From Sphingobium sp. EM0848 (GTDB lineage Bacteria > Pseudomonadota > Alphaproteobacteria > Sphingomonadales > Sphingomonadaceae), in contig NZ_JABXWB010000003.1 of assembly GCF_013375555.1 (NCBI RefSeq), forward strand, positions 62,001 to 126,000: DNA of 64,000 nt. Reading direction: 5' to 3'. Positions within the stretch are counted from its first letter, which is position 1. Every line of letters starts with the position of its first letter. Positions 1 through 9,104 of the stretch are shown here, one piece after another. A model generated the notes under the pieces. The model was not told the origin of the DNA. It worked only from the letters and a program-made list of their open reading frames with translations, and ran no database searches. Made by a program: the position numbers and the translations under genes.

Positions 1-471
1 GAGGGGTTTGGGCTGGTTACGCCGCGTAAACTTCCTCCAGCCGAAGCAAGAGCGGAAGCTCAGGAATATTTCAATTACTGGTTTGAACAGGCTGAGAGTG
101 CACGGTTAGGTGCCGAATTTTACCGTGGTGTGCGAAAGGTTCGCGACGCGGCATTCTTGATGCATCAGGCTGCTGAGCGCCTATATCATTGCACCATGCT
201 GGTGCTGACATTGTATTCCCCGAAGTCTCACAAGCTCACCTTTATGCGCGGTCAGGCAGAGGAAATTGCCCCCGAACTGATTGAAGCATGGCCGCGTGAT
301 GACAAATTCGGCCGCCGCTGTTTTGAGCTGTTGCGCCAGGCCTATGTCAACGCCCGCTATTCGCCCCATTATAAGGTGACGGACGAGGAGTTGAACTGGC
401 TCGGGGAGCGCGTCGGTCGCCTTCACGAACTGGTGAAATTGGTCTGCGAGCGGCGACTAGCCGAAAGCTGA
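1..471 (+). CDS. Nucleotidyltransferase-HEPN protein, 3' part (5' end outside window)
   Basis: The frame is open from base 1 to the stop at 469-471, so only the C-terminal 156 residues are visible; the GTG at 130 is internal. The visible part is a HEPN domain and matches, residue for residue over most of its length, the C-terminal half of the complete gene at 60541-61437 (shared AAERLYHC-like helix, SHKL, RCFELLR and YVNARYS segments). That gene has an N-terminal nucleotidyltransferase domain, so this one probably does too. HEPN domains are often RNases or their relatives, and MNT/HEPN pairs act as toxin-antitoxin or defence modules; that role here is inferred. The conserved NARYS-x-HY patch near residue 120 is the likely HEPN motif. 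Confidence 0.75.
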   Translation, partial: EGFGLVTPRKLPPAEARAEAQEYFNYWFEQAESARLGAEFYRGVRKVRDAAFLMHQAAERLYHCTMLVLTLYSPKSHKLTFMRGQAEEIAPELIEAWPRDDKFGRRCFELLRQAYVNARYSPHYKVTDEELNWLGERVGRLHELVKLVCERRLAES

Positions 472-638
472 GCCAGATTTTCCCCAATCTCACGCGATAT
501 GATTTAACCAGTCCATCGTTGCTTGAATGTCATAAAATATTGAATTTGCAACATATTAATTCGATGTGGCGCGGGCGTTAGCTCGCAGCCGTGCCGTCCG
601 GCCCGGTAAATCACATCAGAAAATGGATATGATCTGCA

Positions 639-2603
639 ATGCCCATTGAGTCACGCCGCGCTTGCCGCGACGCGAACGAACCCCTCCCGTCCACGCGCGG
701 ACGGAAGCCCGCCCCGGTCGTGGAACAGCCAGTCCCGAATTCAGCCGAATGGATTGACCCGCCGGGGTTTCGGGATGCACTGCTCCTGCATCTGTCTCGC
801 TTTTCGGAAAGCTACTATACGCTTCACAAGGCGATTATTCGGCCAGGCGAAACGTTCAACAGCGCGACCTTCAAGGCATGGCTCAGTGGCCGCCGCACGC
901 CACAAGGCGTTGCCAGCCTCCAAATCCTCGCCCGCATTGAAACCCGTTACGGCCTCCCGGCCGGATATTTCAAAGCCAAGCTCCCGCATCCGGCCCGCGC
1001 TGCGTCCGGTATCGAAGTCAAAGGCGTGGCACGGGCTGAGCAGCGGCGGCTGGCCTGGCACCTCCCCGACGATTTCAACACGCGATCCCTAAAGGCGCAA
1101 CAGGAGATACTGGAGTGGGTCCAGAACGTGGTGATCTCTGGCGCAACGGAGTACCGCCGCTTTCAGGCGCAGGCGATGAAAAGCCGCTATGCTATCCGGT
1201 TTCCCGAGCTGATCGGCAGGAAGGCGAAGGCCCCGCCGATCGAGATGGATGACGGGAGGGTCGAGGGTGACGAGGAACAGGCCGATGCACTCGCGGATGC
1301 ACCGCCCCGGTTGGCGGCGGAAATGGCCGATCTCATTCGCTTCAAGTCATCCGCCCTGACCGAGATCGGGTTCCAGCGGATCGGCGTGTGGAATGAAGAA
1401 ACTGCGTTTCAGAGGGTCGAGCATTTTGGCCTCATGTTCGGCGCTTTAGCGGCTTCACCTAGCGGATCGGTTCAGGGGCTTGGCGTTCCGCTTCGCGACC
1501 TCAGCTTTGCGATGTTGATCTTTCCGCGAGTGTGGGACTGGTATGTGCAATGGCGCGAAAGGCGGCGGGGCTTTTTCACTCGCTGGGAGTGCGACATGCT
1601 CCAGAACGGCATGGCTCTCGTCCGAGCCGAGACGGGTTGGCTTCGCCAGCACCCCGAGTTGGCCAAGCGGCTGACGCCTATCAAGGAACTGGTGACAGAC
1701 GAGGATGTCGCCTCGATCCAATCGGACTGGAATCAGGCCTGCGATACCATGCACGCGCATGCGGCCGCGCGGGTCAAGCAGATCGCGCGCGTGGCCCGGA
1801 TCCATCGCGATCCATTCGAGCCGATATTGCCCATTCTGGAAGCGCCGAGTCCGGTAGCCGAATATCTGAAGATTGCCGAGGAGGTCCTGAAATACCGGCC
1901 CGACGCGCGGCGTTATCCCCGCGCTGCGGCCGAAACCGTGCGGTCCTATCTGCTCCTTCGCCTGGGTCTTCATCTGGGCCTCAGACAGAAAAATCTGCGC
2001 CAGCTCATGGTATGCCCACGCGGGGAGGTTCCCCGACCGGAGCGGCAGCTTGAGGCGTGGAAGCGCGGTGAAATCCGATGGAGCAACCGGGATCAGGGAT
2101 GGGAGGTCTTCGTGCCCTCAGTCGCGTTCAAGAACGCGCACTCCTCCTTCTTCGCCGGGCAACCTTTCCGGCTGCTCCTGCCCGACCTCGGCGGGCTGTA
2201 CGGCTACATCGATACCTATATCGAACGGGATCGGGCGGTCTTGCTGAACGGCGCCGCTGATCCAGGCACATTTTTCGTGAAGACCATGAAGAGCAACAGC
2301 CGGGAAGCCTCCTATGACCAGAACACCTTCTACGAAGCATGGCGGCTGGTGATCCAACGCTATGGCGTGTTCAACCCCTACACGGGGCGCGGGGCGATCA
2401 AGGGCTTGCTGCCTCATGGGCCGCACAACGTGCGGGACGTGTTGGCGACCCATATTTTGAAGCAGACCGGCTCCTACGAACAGGCAAGCTACGCCATCCA
2501 GGACACGCCGGAAATGGTTGCCAACCATTACGGGCGCTTTCTCCCGCAGGACAAGGCGGCGATGGCCGCCCAGATACTCAACCGGGTTTGGGAAGCGGCA
2601 TAA
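639..2603 (+). CDS. Tyrosine-type site-specific recombinase (integrase family)
   Basis: A 654-residue protein whose last 220 residues have the tyrosine-recombinase catalytic layout: an Arg in GLRQKNLRQL near residue 447, HNVRD (HxxR) near 595, and a His-Tyr pair in ANHYGRF near 629 where the Tyr is the expected nucleophile. The long N-terminal half is not a usual SAM-like arm-binding domain that I recognise. Such large recombinases are found on plasmids and integrative elements, where they cut and rejoin att sites or resolve dimers. It sits alone, convergent with the next gene. The ATG at 639 has no clear Shine-Dalgarno, so the start is uncertain. The 167 bases upstream are AT-rich and could hold its promoter or an attachment site. 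Confidence 0.8.
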   Translation: MPIESRRACRDANEPLPSTRGRKPAPVVEQPVPNSAEWIDPPGFRDALLLHLSRFSESYYTLHKAIIRPGETFNSATFKAWLSGRRTPQGVASLQILARIETRYGLPAGYFKAKLPHPARAASGIEVKGVARAEQRRLAWHLPDDFNTRSLKAQQEILEWVQNVVISGATEYRRFQAQAMKSRYAIRFPELIGRKAKAPPIEMDDGRVEGDEEQADALADAPPRLAAEMADLIRFKSSALTEIGFQRIGVWNEETAFQRVEHFGLMFGALAASPSGSVQGLGVPLRDLSFAMLIFPRVWDWYVQWRERRRGFFTRWECDMLQNGMALVRAETGWLRQHPELAKRLTPIKELVTDEDVASIQSDWNQACDTMHAHAAARVKQIARVARIHRDPFEPILPILEAPSPVAEYLKIAEEVLKYRPDARRYPRAAAETVRSYLLLRLGLHLGLRQKNLRQLMVCPRGEVPRPERQLEAWKRGEIRWSNRDQGWEVFVPSVAFKNAHSSFFAGQPFRLLLPDLGGLYGYIDTYIERDRAVLLNGAADPGTFFVKTMKSNSREASYDQNTFYEAWRLVIQRYGVFNPYTGRGAIKGLLPHGPHNVRDVLATHILKQTGSYEQASYAIQDTPEMVANHYGRFLPQDKAAMAAQILNRVWEAA

Positions 2604-2610
2604 GATGAGC

Positions 2611-2645
2611 GGCAGGCGCGGCGTTTTCGTGTCGTCGTGCCTGCC
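2611..2645. terminator. Imperfect hairpin between convergent genes
   Basis: GGCAGGC at 2611-2617 pairs with GCCTGCC at 2639-2645, with further imperfect pairs inside and a TTTT in the loop region. It lies in the 55-base gap between the convergent recombinase and hypothetical genes, where a bidirectional terminator is expected. There is no good U-tract. Confidence 0.3.
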
Positions 2646-2658
2646 CACATAGCGACGA

Positions 2659-3849
2659 TTAGCCAAGCGACGTCGTGGCAATTTCCAGCAATGTTTCGGA
2701 GAGCTGGCCGTTGCTTATCGGGTCCAGATCAGCCGCGACCGAGAGCGCCCAGGCTGCCCAATTTTCCAGTTGCGGGGAAGGGGAAAGAGTGTCCGCCGCG
2801 CTGTGGACGAAGGCGCGAATGGTTTGTGCCCGCTGATGGTCGGCCGACACTCCCATGAGATGATCGATCCGCGCCTTGCGTAACATTTCTTCCCGTTCGA
2901 CCCTCTCCTTTTCTGCCTTCTCCTTGGCCTTTGCGACCCATTCAAGATGGGCGGCTTTGCGGTAGGCGCGATGGCTGTTTTCCGAGATGCGGAATGCGCG
3001 ATAGGCGGCCTCCGCCTGGACGAAAAATTCCGCGACGATCGCGCCGATTTTAACCTCCATCGGTCCGCCCTTATCGTCCGACCAGCAGGCATCGGGGGTG
3101 CGCTGGTCCCAGCTCCGTTGAAGGTCGAGTTGCAGAATCCCCGTCATTTTCGGCTCGCCTGAATAACGTCGCTCCTGACGCTTCTCACACACCGCCGCAT
3201 CGTCGAGATACAGGTAGATGGTTATGTCGTGGATATGGAGCATGGTCGACCGGGCATAATGGTCCCAAATCTTGATCAACCCGCCCGCCTTGGCGACCGC
3301 CATCATGAGCGCGTTAAGGATACGCAGGCGGCGCTGCTCGAAGGCGGTTTCAAAGCGTGGGGCGTCGGAACCGTAGGCGTAGCCGCGTTCGATTTGAAGG
3401 TTCTTGCGCTCCGCGTCTTCGGCCAGCAGCGCGCGGATTTTATGGTGTGGCCCGGAGAGGTCACGCGACACTTCAGGAGTGCCCACCTCGGCCAGATAGC
3501 GTTGCCGGATATCGTCCAGCGGTTCGGCAAATTCGGGCGGGTCGGGCACCGGCCCCAGCAACTCTTCCTCCGTCAAATATATGGGCACCGGGCGTTGCGG
3601 ATTTGGCTCGATGCTGACGAGTTCGTCCATCCCGGGGCCGCGCGGCGGGAGGCGAGGGATAGGAGGTTGGTTTCCCTTGCCTCGCTGCGTCCAATAGCGG
3701 ACATTGGGCAGGGGAATATCCTTCTCGCTACAGCGCTTCTTGATCGTCGGTTCCGATAGCCCGAAGGGCCTCACCAGATCGCGGATGCGGGTCCGCCAGA
3801 CAAGGTCGTACAGTTCCTCGCGGGAGAGGATCACAGCCATGAAATTCAT
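2659..3849 (-). CDS. Hypothetical protein with N-terminal HTH-like segment
   Basis: A 396-residue soluble protein. The first 60 residues (SREELYDLVW, then DLVRPFGLSEPTIKKRC and a YW pair) resemble a short DNA-binding segment repeatedly found at the start of uncharacterised proteins in proteobacterial mobile elements, often beside recombinases. The rest is mixed alpha/beta with a charged helical stretch (residues about 300-340, rich in Lys, Glu and Arg) that may form a coiled coil. No enzyme motif was recognised. The ATG at 3849 is followed by a second at codon 4, so the start could be either. It is convergent with the recombinase and may travel with it; a regulatory or accessory role is inference. 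Confidence 0.65.
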   Translation of the reverse strand: MNFMAVILSREELYDLVWRTRIRDLVRPFGLSEPTIKKRCSEKDIPLPNVRYWTQRGKGNQPPIPRLPPRGPGMDELVSIEPNPQRPVPIYLTEEELLGPVPDPPEFAEPLDDIRQRYLAEVGTPEVSRDLSGPHHKIRALLAEDAERKNLQIERGYAYGSDAPRFETAFEQRRLRILNALMMAVAKAGGLIKIWDHYARSTMLHIHDITIYLYLDDAAVCEKRQERRYSGEPKMTGILQLDLQRSWDQRTPDACWSDDKGGPMEVKIGAIVAEFFVQAEAAYRAFRISENSHRAYRKAAHLEWVAKAKEKAEKERVEREEMLRKARIDHLMGVSADHQRAQTIRAFVHSAADTLSPSPQLENWAAWALSVAADLDPISNGQLSETLLEIATTSLG

Positions 3850-4142
3850 CCTTTGTTTTAGTCGAAATCGGCGCGATGAGGGATGCCATCGGGCGGCAAG
3901 GAGTTTCGCCCCAGATGATGGCCATTTGCTGACGGATTGCCGATTGTGGGCCGGAACGGGCTTGCTTCTTAGGCGCCGGATGGACTATGGAATTCCCGCC
4001 GGAAGCACGGTTTCCGGCCGGTTTTTGGCGATGGCAGGTCTCTCGCCGCACTCCAGCAACAGGGGCATTTTGCATGCACACCCCACGCACCAAGGGGTGC
4101 AGTTAAGCTATTGAAATAGCGTAATTCATATCGCCATAATTT

Positions 4143-4276
4143 GCGGTGCGCATAGCACCTTCCCATTGGGGACTTCGAGATTGCCGGATTTCAGCGATTT
4201 CGAGCGGTGCTCGCAGCACCGCGCAAGTTGGCGCGCGCGCTTTCCTTGTTGTGTCGTCATGCCCATGCTATAGCCG
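4143..4276 (+). other. Candidate origin of transfer (oriT) region
   Basis: This non-coding stretch (the gene-free gap is 3850-4324) has two hairpins with the same half-sites: GGTGC/GCACC at 4145-4159 and a longer GCGGTGC/GCACCGC at 4204-4222. A CTATAGCC octamer follows at 4268-4275. Plasmid R388 has, from memory, a GGTGCG-type hairpin next to a nic site reading TGT/CTATAGCC, and its oriT lies immediately upstream of trwA. Here the region lies immediately upstream of a trwA-like, trwB-like, trwC-like series. The hairpin-to-octamer spacing (about 45 bases) is longer than in R388, so the exact nic position is uncertain. It may also carry the operon promoter and operators for the ribbon-helix-helix protein. 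Confidence 0.45.
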
Positions 4277-4324
4277 ACGTGCTTTCCGCATTTCCCACCA
4301 GTCTCCATCAAGGAGGCTTGGGCT

Positions 4325-4615
4325 TTGAGCAGAGATTATCACCCGGCAACGATCCGGCTGAACCACGCGCAATGGGCAGCAATTCGTGCCCTTGCCGGCA
4401 CCAGCAATATGACGCCCGCCGAAGTCCTGCGGAGCGCGGTCGAGGCCTATCTCGCCAGTCATAAACAGGGCAGTCTTTCGCAGCGGCGGCTGGCCCGCAT
4501 CGCCGAGTTTCAGCACCTCGCCCTGGACGTCATTGTCCGCGAACAATATCCCCAGTTGCGGGACCGCATCATCGCGGAAACCGACAAGCGCCTGGTGCAA
4601 TATCATGGCGCGTAA
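4325..4615 (+). CDS. Ribbon-helix-helix relaxosome accessory protein (TrwA-like)
   Basis: A 96-residue protein beginning with a short beta strand (ATIRLN) and two helices (HAQWAAIRALAG, TPAEVLRSAVEAYLA), the layout of a ribbon-helix-helix DNA-binding domain. The TTG start at 4325 is chosen because a perfect AGGAGG at 4311-4316 lies 8 bases before it and no other start fits the frame. It overlaps the coupling-protein gene, whose ATG at 4605 lies inside its last codons. In R388 the equivalent TrwA binds oriT, helps the relaxase and represses its own operon; the same role is inferred from position. Confidence 0.7.
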   Translation: MSRDYHPATIRLNHAQWAAIRALAGTSNMTPAEVLRSAVEAYLASHKQGSLSQRRLARIAEFQHLALDVIVREQYPQLRDRIIAETDKRLVQYHGA

Positions 4616-6920
4616 GGACATCCGCTCCAACGGCCAGGCCGTGCCCCTGACCCATCATTCGGCACGCGGGAAAGTGCAGCGCAACTCGGGTAATTTTACC
4701 CGCGGCAGCCAGCTCGTCACCCATGAGATGCTGATGTGGTTTTCGGGCGTCAAATTGCCCATCATCCTGTGGTTCCTGCTGTTCGTCGGGTCGTGGTTCG
4801 CCATCATGTCGATCAAGCTCGACGAGCATGGTTTTCAGATGATCTGCATGAAGCTCTATGCCGAGCTTTGGAACTGGGTGGGTCTGAGCCCCATCAAGCG
4901 GGTCAATGTGACCCTGCCCAGCGGTCAGATCCTGCGCACGATCATGGTGGTCGTGCCCGCGATCCCGGAGGTGAAGCAGGCCTGGGCCGAGGCGATGCGC
5001 GGGCTGTTCGGCTCGGTCCTCATCTCTCTGTTCCTTGCCGTGCCAATCGCCATCTGGTTCGTCGATATGTCGCGCCGGCGCGGCAAGACCATATTGGAGG
5101 AGCGCCATGAGCGCGGCGCCATGCTGGTCGATGTCGAACTGCTGCGTTCGGAGGTCGACCAGCATAACCATGCCGCATTCGAAGAGGATGTCGCCGAGCT
5201 TTGTCCCGGCATGACGCCGGAGCAGGTTTTGAACCTTCCCTTTGGGGAGCGGAAGGCGAGGGGAATTCATCATCCCTATTCGCTCGCCGGTATCTCCTAT
5301 CCGCATCGGATGGAGCAATCCCACGCCATGCTGCTTGGCACCACCGGCGCGGGTAAAACCACGCAGTTGCGCAGCCTCATCACGCAGATGCGCCAGCGCC
5401 ACGATACGGCGGTCGTTTTCGACCTGACCGGCGCCTATGTCGAGGCCTTCTACGATCCCGACCGCGACACGATCCTCAATCCGATGGACGTGCGCTGCCC
5501 GGCCTGGTCGATCTTCAACGACTGCTCGACCTACAGCCATTTCACCTCGGCCGCCGTCGCCCTGATCCCCTCCGACGGGGGCTCGTCCGAGCCCTTCTGG
5601 GCGCTCGCTGCTCGTACCCTGTTCATAGAAATGTGCATGCGGCTCATCGAGCGCGGCCAGACCAGCAATCTGGCTCTGGCGGAGAACCTGATGACCGCGG
5701 ACCTGAAGCGCGTCCACCGCACCCTTGCGAACACCATCGCCGATCCGCTGACCGCGCCCGAAGCCGCCCGCATGGCCGAGTCCATTCGCGCGGTGTTCAA
5801 CACCAATGCGCAGGTGCTGCGCTTCCTGCCGGACGAGGGCGAGCCCTTCTCGATCCGGCAGTGGATGACCGCAGACAAGGCGCCCGGATCGATCCTGTTC
5901 GTCACCTCCGATTATGACGATCTGGAGATGAACAAGCCGCTGCTGACGCTCTGGATGAACATCGCCATCAACAGCCTGATGACCCTGCCGCGCACGCGCT
6001 CGCTGCGCACCTGGTTCCTGTTCGACGAGGTCGGCGCGCTGCATCGCTTGCCCGCGATCGAAAAGGGGCTGCAGACGGCCCGCAATTTCGGCGGGGCGAT
6101 GATCCTGGGGCTCCACAGTTTCCAGAAGCTGGTCGAGGTCTATGGTGAGGAAGGCGCGCGCAACCTGTCGTCGTTGGCGCGCACCAAGCTGATCCTCGCG
6201 ACCGGCGATATCAAGACCGCCGAGGAATGTTCGCACTATATCGGCAGCCGCGAAGTCCGGCAGATGGATGAGGCGTACAGCTATGGCTACAACCAGACCC
6301 GCGACGCCTCGACGCTCACCGCGCGCAAGCAGGTCGAGCCCCTCGTTCTCCCCGACGACATCACCAACCTGCCTGCCCTCCACGGCTTCGTGAAATTCCC
6401 CGAGGGCTTTCCGGCGGCGCGGGTTCTTCTCCAGTGGAAAGCCTATCCCAAGGTTGCCGAAGGCTTCGTGCGCCGCGCCCATATTGAACCGGTGCAAAAT
6501 AGGCGGCCGGAGGATTATTTCGCGGAGGATGAAGGGGAGGCGGGCGGCCGGGACGGGGCCGCGCAGGTTGCGGAGGATGTGCTCGACCCGGCCTATAATC
6601 TCGCAAAAGAACTGGCTGCCCGCATCCTCACCGACGGCGTGGAAGATGAGCATGCTGATGCAGCCGGTAGGGCAGGGGAGGGGCATGGTGATCGGGTCAG
6701 CCCGGCCGCACCGTCTGCGCTGGTGGGCGACGGAAAGGAGGGTGGTTCGCAGGCGCAGCGGGGTGGCATGCAGCAGACCGATCTCCAGCATCGCGACCGT
6801 ACCGCGGACCGCGCCGAACCCAACGCTCCGCAGGCAGCTCCAGTCGAGGATCAGTCGCTCGTCGAGCTGCGCCAGGATTTCTCCGGCGGCATCGACGATA
6901 ACCTGGACATGGGGATCTGA
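4605..6920 (+). CDS. traD: Type IV coupling protein, TraD/TrwB family
   Basis: A 771-residue membrane ATPase that would link the relaxosome to the secretion channel. Two N-terminal membrane helices are visible (about residues 45-65 and 130-150). They are followed by Walker A GTTGAGKTTQ near residue 245, VVFDLTGAY shortly after, and Walker B WFLFDEVGAL near 472. The C-terminal 150 residues are acidic, Gln- and Ala-rich and low in complexity, as in many TraD proteins, where the tail contacts relaxase or TraM-like proteins. The start at 4605 overlaps the preceding gene by 11 bases, which implies translational coupling; an in-frame ATG at 4533 lies deep inside that gene and is less likely. The relaxase follows after three bases. 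Confidence 0.9.
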   Translation: MARKDIRSNGQAVPLTHHSARGKVQRNSGNFTRGSQLVTHEMLMWFSGVKLPIILWFLLFVGSWFAIMSIKLDEHGFQMICMKLYAELWNWVGLSPIKRVNVTLPSGQILRTIMVVVPAIPEVKQAWAEAMRGLFGSVLISLFLAVPIAIWFVDMSRRRGKTILEERHERGAMLVDVELLRSEVDQHNHAAFEEDVAELCPGMTPEQVLNLPFGERKARGIHHPYSLAGISYPHRMEQSHAMLLGTTGAGKTTQLRSLITQMRQRHDTAVVFDLTGAYVEAFYDPDRDTILNPMDVRCPAWSIFNDCSTYSHFTSAAVALIPSDGGSSEPFWALAARTLFIEMCMRLIERGQTSNLALAENLMTADLKRVHRTLANTIADPLTAPEAARMAESIRAVFNTNAQVLRFLPDEGEPFSIRQWMTADKAPGSILFVTSDYDDLEMNKPLLTLWMNIAINSLMTLPRTRSLRTWFLFDEVGALHRLPAIEKGLQTARNFGGAMILGLHSFQKLVEVYGEEGARNLSSLARTKLILATGDIKTAEECSHYIGSREVRQMDEAYSYGYNQTRDASTLTARKQVEPLVLPDDITNLPALHGFVKFPEGFPAARVLLQWKAYPKVAEGFVRRAHIEPVQNRRPEDYFAEDEGEAGGRDGAAQVAEDVLDPAYNLAKELAARILTDGVEDEHADAAGRAGEGHGDRVSPAAPSALVGDGKEGGSQAQRGGMQQTDLQHRDRTADRAEPNAPQAAPVEDQSLVELRQDFSGGIDDNLDMGI

Positions 6921-6923
6921 TCG

Positions 6924-8345
6924 ATGCTTTCGGTCGCTCCCGTCCGCTCCGCGTCAGGCGCCGCCAGCTATTTCGCGCAGGACAATTATTACACGGTTGA
7001 GGGTTCGTCCGAGGCCAGCCTCTGGGCCGGGGAGGGGGCGCGGGACCTTGGTCTTTCCGGCGAGGTCGGCAAAGAGAGTTTCGAGGCCATCCTCAACGGG
7101 GAATTGCCCACTGGCGAGAAGGTGGCGCAAGTCGAGAATCGGCGAGCCGGTATCGACCTCACCTTCTCCATGCCCAAGTCCGCCTCGGTCATGGCCTATG
7201 TGGCAGGCGACCGCCGCATCCTCACCGCCAATATGACAGCGGTGCAGGCGACCATGGTGTGGGTGGAGAAGAATCTTGCCGAGGGCCGCAAGGATGTGGA
7301 GGGAAGGAAGGTGCCGGTTGCGACGGGCAATCTGGTCTATGCCCTGTTCGAACATGATACGAGCCGCGCGCTCGATCCCCAGGGCCATGTTCATGCCGTC
7401 ATCGCCAATTTGACGAAGATGCTGGACGGCCAATGGCAGGCGCTCCATGCGGACAAGATCTGGAGCAACAACAGCGTGATCGGCGCCATCTACCACGCCT
7501 TTCTGCGCGCCGAAATTGAGAAGCTTGGCTATATACTCGACCTGAAGGGCAAGCATGGCACATTCGAGATAGCGGGTGTGCCGAAGGCGGTGCTGGAGGC
7601 GTTCAGTCAGCGCCGCGCGACCATATTGGAGAAGGTCGCGGGACTGGACCTCACTTCGCACAAGGCGCGGGACCAGATCACCATCAACAGCCGCGCCCCC
7701 AAGCTCAATGTCAGTGACAGGCCGGCGCTTGTGCAGGGCTGGAAGGACAAGGCTGAGGGCCTTGGCTTTACCGGCAAGGAACTGGCCGATGCCGCCCTTG
7801 CGCGGGCCGGCGTCATTCAGGCGGAGGGTCCGCTGGAGCGGGGCTATCGGGCGGTCAAAGACGCCGTCGAGACCGCCATGGCCAAGCTCGGGTCACTCCT
7901 GGGCCATGATGACCCGCTCGTCGATCACCGGCTCGCGCGCATCGTTCAAACCCCGGCCGCCGGTCGCGCTCAGCTTGTGGTCGCCTCGGCCGTGCGCATC
8001 CATTCCGAGCGCGAGGCGGCGTTCGAACAGCATAAGATCGCCAAGACCGCGCTCGATCTGGGGCTGAAGGGTGTCACCATCGAGCATGTCGAGCGGCGGA
8101 TCGAGCAATTGGTCGACAAGGGTCTGCTCCTGCGCGGCGTGGGCCGTGCCTCCGACATGGTGACCACCCGTGATGCGCTCCAGACAGAGGAAAAGATCCT
8201 CGCCCTCATGGAAGCGGGCAATGGCAAGGCGATCCCGATGCTCGATTCCGCCGCCGCGCCGGCCCGGCTCCAGGAAGTCAGCGAGAAGCCACTCAATCCC
8301 GGCCAGCTGGCATCGGCCACGCTGATCATCGCCTCCTCGGGGTGA
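6924..8345 (+). CDS. traI: MobF relaxase TraI/TrwC, N-terminal part, cut by Tn3 insertion
   Basis: The first 471 residues of a TrwC/TraI-type relaxase. Catalytic tyrosines are visible at Y16 and Y22/Y23 (ASYF, DNYY), and the metal-binding histidines at H144 (EHDTSR), H155 and H157 (GHVHAVI), with spacing like F TraI. These make the single-strand nick at oriT and hold the covalent 5' end. The helicase half is missing: at 8339 a Tn3-family element begins and its GGGGTGA end supplies the stop codon after two foreign-derived residues. The rest of the gene resumes at 12125. A relaxase-only product could still nick DNA, but unwinding would need the other half supplied in trans. Nicking competence is inferred from motifs only. 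Confidence 0.9.
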   Translation: MLSVAPVRSASGAASYFAQDNYYTVEGSSEASLWAGEGARDLGLSGEVGKESFEAILNGELPTGEKVAQVENRRAGIDLTFSMPKSASVMAYVAGDRRILTANMTAVQATMVWVEKNLAEGRKDVEGRKVPVATGNLVYALFEHDTSRALDPQGHVHAVIANLTKMLDGQWQALHADKIWSNNSVIGAIYHAFLRAEIEKLGYILDLKGKHGTFEIAGVPKAVLEAFSQRRATILEKVAGLDLTSHKARDQITINSRAPKLNVSDRPALVQGWKDKAEGLGFTGKELADAALARAGVIQAEGPLERGYRAVKDAVETAMAKLGSLLGHDDPLVDHRLARIVQTPAAGRAQLVVASAVRIHSEREAAFEQHKIAKTALDLGLKGVTIEHVERRIEQLVDKGLLLRGVGRASDMVTTRDALQTEEKILALMEAGNGKAIPMLDSAAAPARLQEVSEKPLNPGQLASATLIIASSG

Positions 8346-8384
8346 CTGCACGAAAGTGACTTATCTGCACGCTAAGAGCGAACG
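8339..8384 (+). repeat. Left terminal inverted repeat of the Tn3-family element
   Basis: A 46-base end beginning GGGGTGACTGCACGAAAG, preceded by TCCTC. It differs from the right end at 5 positions. The resolvase gene stops inside this repeat, at 8372. Confidence 0.93.
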
Positions 8385-8965
8385 GACCGGGAACGCTGGG
8401 ACTTTGTGTTCTTCTCCGTGGCTTCGAGGGCTTTGTAGAGGGCGGTTTTGCCGATCTTGAGGCGCGCGGCGGCCTCGCGAACTGTGAGGCCGGAAGCGAT
8501 ATGTTCGCGCGCCTTGCGGAGCTTGTCAGGTGTGACCACTGGCCGCCGCCCACCGGGGCGACCTCGCTCGCGAGCGGCCTTGAGGCCTGCATGGGTGCGC
8601 TCCCGGATCAGATCGCGCTCAAACTGGGCAAGCGAGCCGAAGATGTTGAACACCAGCATCCCGCCCGAAGTGGTGGTGTCGATGTTCTCGGTGAGCGAGC
8701 GGAACCCGATACCTCGCGTCGCTAGCTCGCCGACCTTCTCAATCAGATGGCTCATCGAGCGCCCAAGACGGTCGAGTTTCCAAACCACCAGCGTGTCGCC
8801 GCTGCGCAGATAGGCGAGCGCCTCGGCCAGGCCGGGCCGATCGGCTTTTGCACCAGATGCGTGATCGTCGAATATCCGGTCGCACCCGGCCGCGTTCAGC
8901 GCGTCGAGCTGGAGTGAGAGCTTCTGGTCTGCCGTCGAGACGCGCGCATAGCCGATCAACGCCAC
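8372..8965 (-). CDS. tnpR: Serine resolvase/recombinase (TnpR)
   Basis: A small serine recombinase with the N-terminal GYARVST motif containing the nucleophilic Ser, a [13 protein letters not shown] segment, [11 protein letters not shown], and [13 protein letters not shown]-terminal helix-turn-helix follows ([20 protein letters not shown]). It resolves the cointegrates made by replicative transposition. The frame is open upstream to an ATG at 9046, but family members begin just before GYARVS, so the GTG at 8963-8965 is preferred; the longer start would read through the probable res region. It is divergent from the transposase. Confidence 0.88.
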   Translation of the reverse strand: MALIGYARVSTADQKLSLQLDALNAAGCDRIFDDHASGAKADRPGLAEALAYLRSGDTLVVWKLDRLGRSMSHLIEKVGELATRGIGFRSLTENIDTTTSGGMLVFNIFGSLAQFERDLIRERTHAGLKAARERGRPGGRRPVVTPDKLRKAREHIASGLTVREAAARLKIGKTALYKALEATEKNTKSQRSRSVRS

Positions 8966-9104
8966 ATGCAGCCCAATCCTGTCCGTTTTCCCATCATTAT
9001 CTGATCTTGTCCGAATCGCCGTTATAGGTCCAGAGTTAACGGACATATTCCTGCTGGCCGCCAGAGGACCGTCTGACGGACAAGGACGCGGAAGGAGATA
9101 GTGC
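8966..9104. promoter_or_regulatory. Probable res site and divergent promoters of the Tn3 element
   Basis: This is the stretch between the divergent resolvase and transposase starts. It holds several GTCCG/CGGAC half-sites (around 8991, 9009, 9044 and 9076), the sort of spaced inverted sites that resolvase dimers bind. Position is the main evidence; subsites were not delimited. Confidence 0.4.

Noticed and set aside
4569..6791. Long open frame on the minus strand across the coupling-protein gene
   Set aside because: Complete overlap with a well-supported TraD gene; no motif; a result of high-GC codon bias.
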